Shown: positions 60,011-64,000 of the stretch, piece after piece
Numbering within the stretch: position 1 is the stretch's first letter
Layout: the number at the start of each line of letters is the position of its first letter
Origin: Nyssa sinensis
Lineage: Eukaryota; Streptophyta; Magnoliopsida; Cornales; Nyssaceae
Direction of reading: 5' to 3'
Length of the DNA: 64,000 nt
Assembly (NCBI GenBank): GCA_008638375.1
Contig: CM018038.1
Location: forward strand, 33,564,169 to 33,628,168
The notes under the pieces: model-generated
The model's input: the letters and a program-made list of their open reading frames with translations, nothing else
Database searches by the model: none
Told to the model about the DNA's origin: nothing
Position numbers and translations under genes: made by a program

Positions 60011-60659
60011 GCTTAGAGTAGTATTATGATATTATTAGTTACCTCATTAAGGGTAGTTTAGTACTTTTAATCTTTTGTTAACCCTATTATAAAGGGTTCT
60101 TTATTATTTTGTCTTGTAACTTCTGAATGATTACAGACTATAATAACTTGGCAGCCATTTCTTCTTCTTTTCTTTTCTCTATTGAACCGAAGTTTTCAAG
60201 ATGTATCCTATCAAGTGGAGAAGCTATTTTTGTGATTTGAACCTATAACTCCAATGGAGAAACTAATGTTACAAGGAACACGAATCGCTATCATATGACA
60301 AATGGGTATAAGAACGTAGATCGTCAATTATTATGAAAAGCGGTATGGTAAGAATAAGCTTCTTCAGATCACTTTGTCAGAGAGAAATACATTTATTTGT
60401 AACGTGGAACACTTTTTAGGTCATATTTGTGATAATATACATATATTAATATATACTAACAAAATTCTAACTCATTATAAAATAAAAAAATGCTGATAAG
60501 ATTTTGTGTTTTGTCAATATCTCATACATATTTTTTCAATTCTATTACTATCATTATTCTTATTTTTTGAAAAAGAATGCACGGCTCTCACAGGATTGAA
60601 CCCCAAAGTGAAATTTTATTTGTTGTAGTAATTTAAACTAAGTTTACCACTAATCATAA
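60011..60659. other. unassigned segment
   Basis: AT-rich, possibly including the rest of the TRIM right repeat. No gene. Confidence 0.35.
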
Positions 60660-60754
60660 GCTATATATGTTTTTTATAAGTAAAGATGTATATATTATAA
60701 TTGTGCCCAAGAAAGGCAACAAGGGCAAAAACCCCAAAAAGCTTTACAAAGGTC

Positions 60755-61555
60755 TTAACGACTCCAAAAATCTACAAAAGAAGAGACATTAACAGGGGAA
60801 GCCTCTTTAGCCCAAAAAAATAATAAACGCAAAAACACGTCTTTGAAGATGGGAGTGGGAAGCTCCACAGCTTCGAAGACATGCTTGTTTCTTTCAAGCC
60901 AAATGTTCCATAACAAACAAATAGGAGCCAGACGCCAAGATCTCTTAATCTCTTCTGAAAGGTTGCACCTTGCCCAAGCCAACAGAAGATCCCTGAAGGA
61001 GCCAGACATGACCCAGGAAACACCAAAAAGAGCAAAAATCATGTTCCAGCAACTCCAAGAAACTAGGCAGCGGATGAGGACGTGATCCACCGTTTCCTCT
61101 TCCTGCTTACAAAAATAGCACCTACTAGCCAAGATGAAGCCTCGTTTCTTCAAATTATCTGCAGTTAAGATGGCTTTCCATGAGGCGTCCCAGGCGAAGA
61201 AATAGGCCTTAGGGGGGGGGGGGGCTTTTGAGAACCATATGGGCTTCCAAGGGAAAAGAGGAGTTTCCGAAGCGAACAGACTCTTGTAGAAGGAGTTGAC
61301 AGAAAAAGACTTCTTGTCCGGAAGCCACACTCTCGTATCCTCCCTCCCTTCCATAGGTCGGTAATTGCAAATGTGACCAAGAAAGGAGCCCACTTCTTCT
61401 AACTCCCAATCGTAAAAGTTTCTCCTAAAATGAGGAGTCCAGACAAGCTTGTTCCCTGCTCTCTCCAAGTATTCACATACCTTAGCCGCCTTGTTAGTAG
61501 CCAGACTATATAAAGAAGGGAATTTCACCGTAAGCGGCTCCTCCCCATTCCACAC
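60755..61555 (-). pseudogene. LINE ORF2 C terminus (zf-RVT)
   Basis: 266-codon open frame: WNGEEPLTVKFPSLYSLATN, KSFSVNSFYKSLFASE, FFAWDASWKAILTADNLKKR then GF, and the zinc-binding CYFCKQEEETVDHVLIRC. It ends NIWLERNKHVFEAVE before the 3' UTR. A run of 12 G's (61213-61224) encodes part of a Pro run. Confidence 0.93.
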
Positions 61556-62036
61556 GTCATCCCAAAAGTTAACGCGGCCCCCATTCCCAATGACAAAACT
61601 ACACTTTTCATTGATGAGCCTCCATCAACTTCTAATGGATCCCCAGGGACCACATCCCCGAGGCCCCTTCACACTGCCCGAACACCAGCCGCCATTGTCA
61701 CACCCATACTTAGCAACAATGATCTCTCTCCACAGCTCCCCATCACTCTTGCCAAACCTCTATAATCATTTTCCTAAGAGAGCTGTGTTGAAAATGCCCA
61801 AGTCTTTCACCCCTAGCCCTCCGAGAGACACTAGATTCTTAATCTTATTCCAAGCCACTAAATGAATCTTGTTGCGCTCCCCCGTCTTGGCCCCATAAGA
61901 AGTCCCTTTGAATCTTCTCTAACCTTCTGCATACTGACTTTGGCATGAGGAAGAGAGACATGAAGTAGGTGGAAAGGTTTGCCAAAGTGCTTTTGATAAG
62001 GGTGAGCTTGCCTCCCTTAGAGAGGAATTGACCCTT

Positions 62037-62330
62037 TCATCCTAACAATTTGCTGAAAAACCTCGCCACAACAGAATCCCAAACCCCAATGGAACGTGGA
62101 GAAGCACCCAGCGGAAGACCCAAGTAAACCAAGGGAAGACAACCCACGCTACAACCTAACGTGCTAGCTAACATGTCCAACCCTTGTATCGAACCAACCG
62201 GAGTAATACTTCTTTTTGAAAGATTGATCCGCAAACCTGACACAACTTCAAAGCACACAAGGATACATCGCACAAAACGGAGCTGGCGCACTGAAGGATC
62301 ACAGAAAATAATGATGTCGCCTGCAAACAA
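62037..62330 (-). pseudogene. LINE ORF2 reverse transcriptase, palm remnant
   Basis: FAGDIIIFCD stands where active plant L1 elements have the FADD box, so one catalytic Asp is changed to Gly. GLRINLSKRSITPVG and LPLVYLGLPLGASPRS follow, as in the family. Confidence 0.9.
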
Positions 62331-62485
62331 AAGATGGGAAATGGCGACCCCACCACCCCTCCTATCCCCTAAGTGCTCAGCCTTTGATGAGGCCGACCTC
62401 CTTAGCCCGGAACAAAAAGCGACTCAAAGCCTCCATAGCAATCACAAAGAGAAACGGGGATAGAGGGTCCCCCTGCCTCAAGCCT

Positions 62486-63373
62486 CTAGAAGAGCGAAAA
62501 AAAACCTGTTGGGGAGCCATTGACAAGGACCAAAAAGGAGATTGTAGAAATACACGATTGACTCCACTTTCTCCACTTGCTCCCGAAACCCATCTTAGTC
62601 AGCATACTCATCAAGAAGCTCCAATTGACGTGATCAAAGGCCTTTTCAATGTCCAGCTTGCAAACAATCCCTTTCCTTTTCTGCTTTAACCTAGAGTCAA
62701 GGCATTCATTGGCAATGAGAGCCGCATCCAGGATTTGACGACCCTCCACAAAAGCAGCTTGACTGGAAGAGATGATGCTACCCATAACCTTCTTCATCCT
62801 TAAAGAAAGAACCTTTGCTATCAATTTGTAAACACTGCTGACAAGACTTATAGGGCGGAAGTCCTTGACGCAATTAGCACCATTCTTTTTAAGAATGAGG
62901 GCTATGAATGAGGCATTGAGGCTTCTCTCAAAGCCCCCTTCCCTGTGGAAAGCCCCAAAGACTGCCATAATATCCACCTTCAGGACATCCCAACATTTTT
63001 TAAAAAAAGCCATAGTGAACCCGTCTGGACCTGAGGCTTTATCCCCATTGCATGCATCCAAGGCTTTCAAAACCTCCTCCTCCGAGAACGGAACCTCCAA
63101 GTTAGAGGTTTCATCCCCATTCAGCCTATCCAAGCAAATATCTTCCACCCCCGGTCTCCATCTATGCGACTCTGTGTAAAAGTTAGAAAAAAAGTCAACA
63201 ATTCCTCTTCTAATGGGCACATCCTCTATGAGAACATGGTCATCGATAACAATGGAGAAAATCTTATTCTTTCTGTAATGAGAAGTAGCCGTTCTGTGGA
63301 AGAATTTTGTGTTGAGATCACCCTCTCTAAGCCAAATAGCCCGAGATTTCTGCCTCCAAGAGATTTCCCCCAT
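62486..63373 (-). pseudogene. LINE ORF2 reverse transcriptase, first half
   Basis: [20 protein letters not shown], then the RT start [74 protein letters not shown] and [19 protein letters not shown] (first catalytic Asp). The frame ends at 62486 shortly before the second catalytic motif. Confidence 0.93.
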
Positions 63374-63445
63374 CTTGAGAATCTGCCCAATCTGGCCCTT
63401 TAATCCTTCTCTTTCACTCCTTTTTTCATCAAAGAGGGGGCCTAA

Positions 63446-64000
63446 TTAATCCTCCCTGTCCAACTCCATCAGGTTATTCAACAAATTCTGCTTTCTGACC
63501 TGTATAATACCAAAGACCTCATGGTTCCACTTTTTTATATCTTCTTTGAGAAGTTTCAGCTTTCTAGCAATGTAGTAACTTGGGGACCCGGAAACCTCAT
63601 AAGAGTCCCACCAATTCCTCACCAAGTCCACAAAACCTGCCACTTCAAGCCACACGTTTTCGAATCTAAAGGGGCTTTTTCCTGCACTAAAACCCCCACA
63701 ATGCAGCATAATTGGGTGGTGATCTGAACAAGGCCTTGGGAGGCACTTTTGGGAAATACCTGAAAAGACATCCTCCCAGTTGTTGGATATTAGGAATCTA
63801 TCCAAACGGGACATAGCCATCTGGTTACCTCCTCTAGACCAAGTGAATCTCCCTCCCTCCAGTTGTAAGTCCACCAAACCTTGAGAATTTATGAACTCAT
63901 TGAAACCCCTCATTGTTGAAGTCAACCTTCCACCCCCTCGTCTCTCGCCCAGGTACCGCACTACGTTGAAGTCCCCTCCAATGCACCAGGGGACCTGCCA
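63446..64000 (-). pseudogene. LINE ORF2 endonuclease part
   Basis: The open frame reaches the window edge. It shows the GGDFNVV motif at the edge, MSRLDRFLISNNWEDVF and CSDHHPIML (the catalytic SDH of APE-type endonucleases), then a linker to RT. It nicks target DNA in intact elements. Confidence 0.92.

Larger units (their letters stand above)
60660..64000 (-). mobile_element. L1-type LINE, degenerate, continues past right edge
   Basis: On the - strand from the right edge: endonuclease, RT and zf-RVT regions of ORF2 in order, then a 3' UTR with GGGGTTTTTGCCCTTGTTGC and the usual CTTTACTTATAAAAAACAT end near 60,670. Frames are broken at about 63,430, 62,400-62,490 and 61,560-62,030. ORF1 and the 5' end are outside the window. 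Orientation is the same as TAF5. Confidence 0.93.

Overview
This window is nuclear DNA of a flowering plant, most likely a eudicot with a TE-rich genome. The evidence is spliced genes with GT/AG introns, plant lineages of LTR retrotransposons (Ty3/gypsy Tat type, Ty1/copia with an initiator-Met tRNA primer site), L1-type LINEs, hAT MITEs and a tRNA-derived SINE. I cannot name the species. Two host genes are visible: a 12-oxophytodienoate reductase (OPR, + strand, about 6.4-7.7 kb) and TAF5, a WD40 subunit of TFIID (- strand, 18.8-57.3 kb, continuing past the right edge). Almost everything else is transposon or transposon debris.

Layout. 1-6.0 kb: 3' half of a Tat-type gypsy element (RNase H, second RNase H, integrase, 78-bp tandem repeats, a spliced antisense gene, polypurine tract, 3' LTR). 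6.0-8.1 kb: OPR exons without a recognisable first exon. 8.1-10.6 kb: 5' LTR, primer-binding site, gag and protease of a second, related Tat element, truncated. 10.6-15.4 kb: AT-rich DNA without genes, probably including an old LTR. 15.4-16.8 kb: a LINE fragment with poly(A). 17.1-17.6 kb: microsatellites inside a duplicated segment.

18.8-57.3 kb is one gene. I traced twelve TAF5 exons whose splice phases all fit and which encode the last 446 residues of the protein. Only 1.34 kb of the 38.5 kb is coding; introns reach 15.5, 9.8, 6.7 and 4.2 kb. The 15.5-kb intron holds an old copia element (24.86-33.64 kb) that itself contains a 2.66-kb solo LTR and a hAT-like MITE, plus LINE pieces. The 6.7-kb intron holds a SINE split by a 734-bp hAT MITE with a perfect 8-bp target duplication. 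The 4.2-kb intron holds a GC-rich 439-bp hAT MITE (perfect 8-bp duplication) and a TRIM. The 9.8-kb intron holds a young copia element (232-bp LTRs with about four differences, perfect 5-bp duplication) whose polyprotein is broken.

57.3-64 kb: upstream intron or flank of TAF5 with LINE 3' ends, a TRIM-like element and a large degenerate L1 LINE that runs off the right edge. I found no CRISPR array, tRNA or rRNA gene, and no new multi-gene system. The most notable things are the intact TAF5 reading frame across very large nested-TE introns, the well-dated nested insertions, and the spliced antisense gene of the Tat element.
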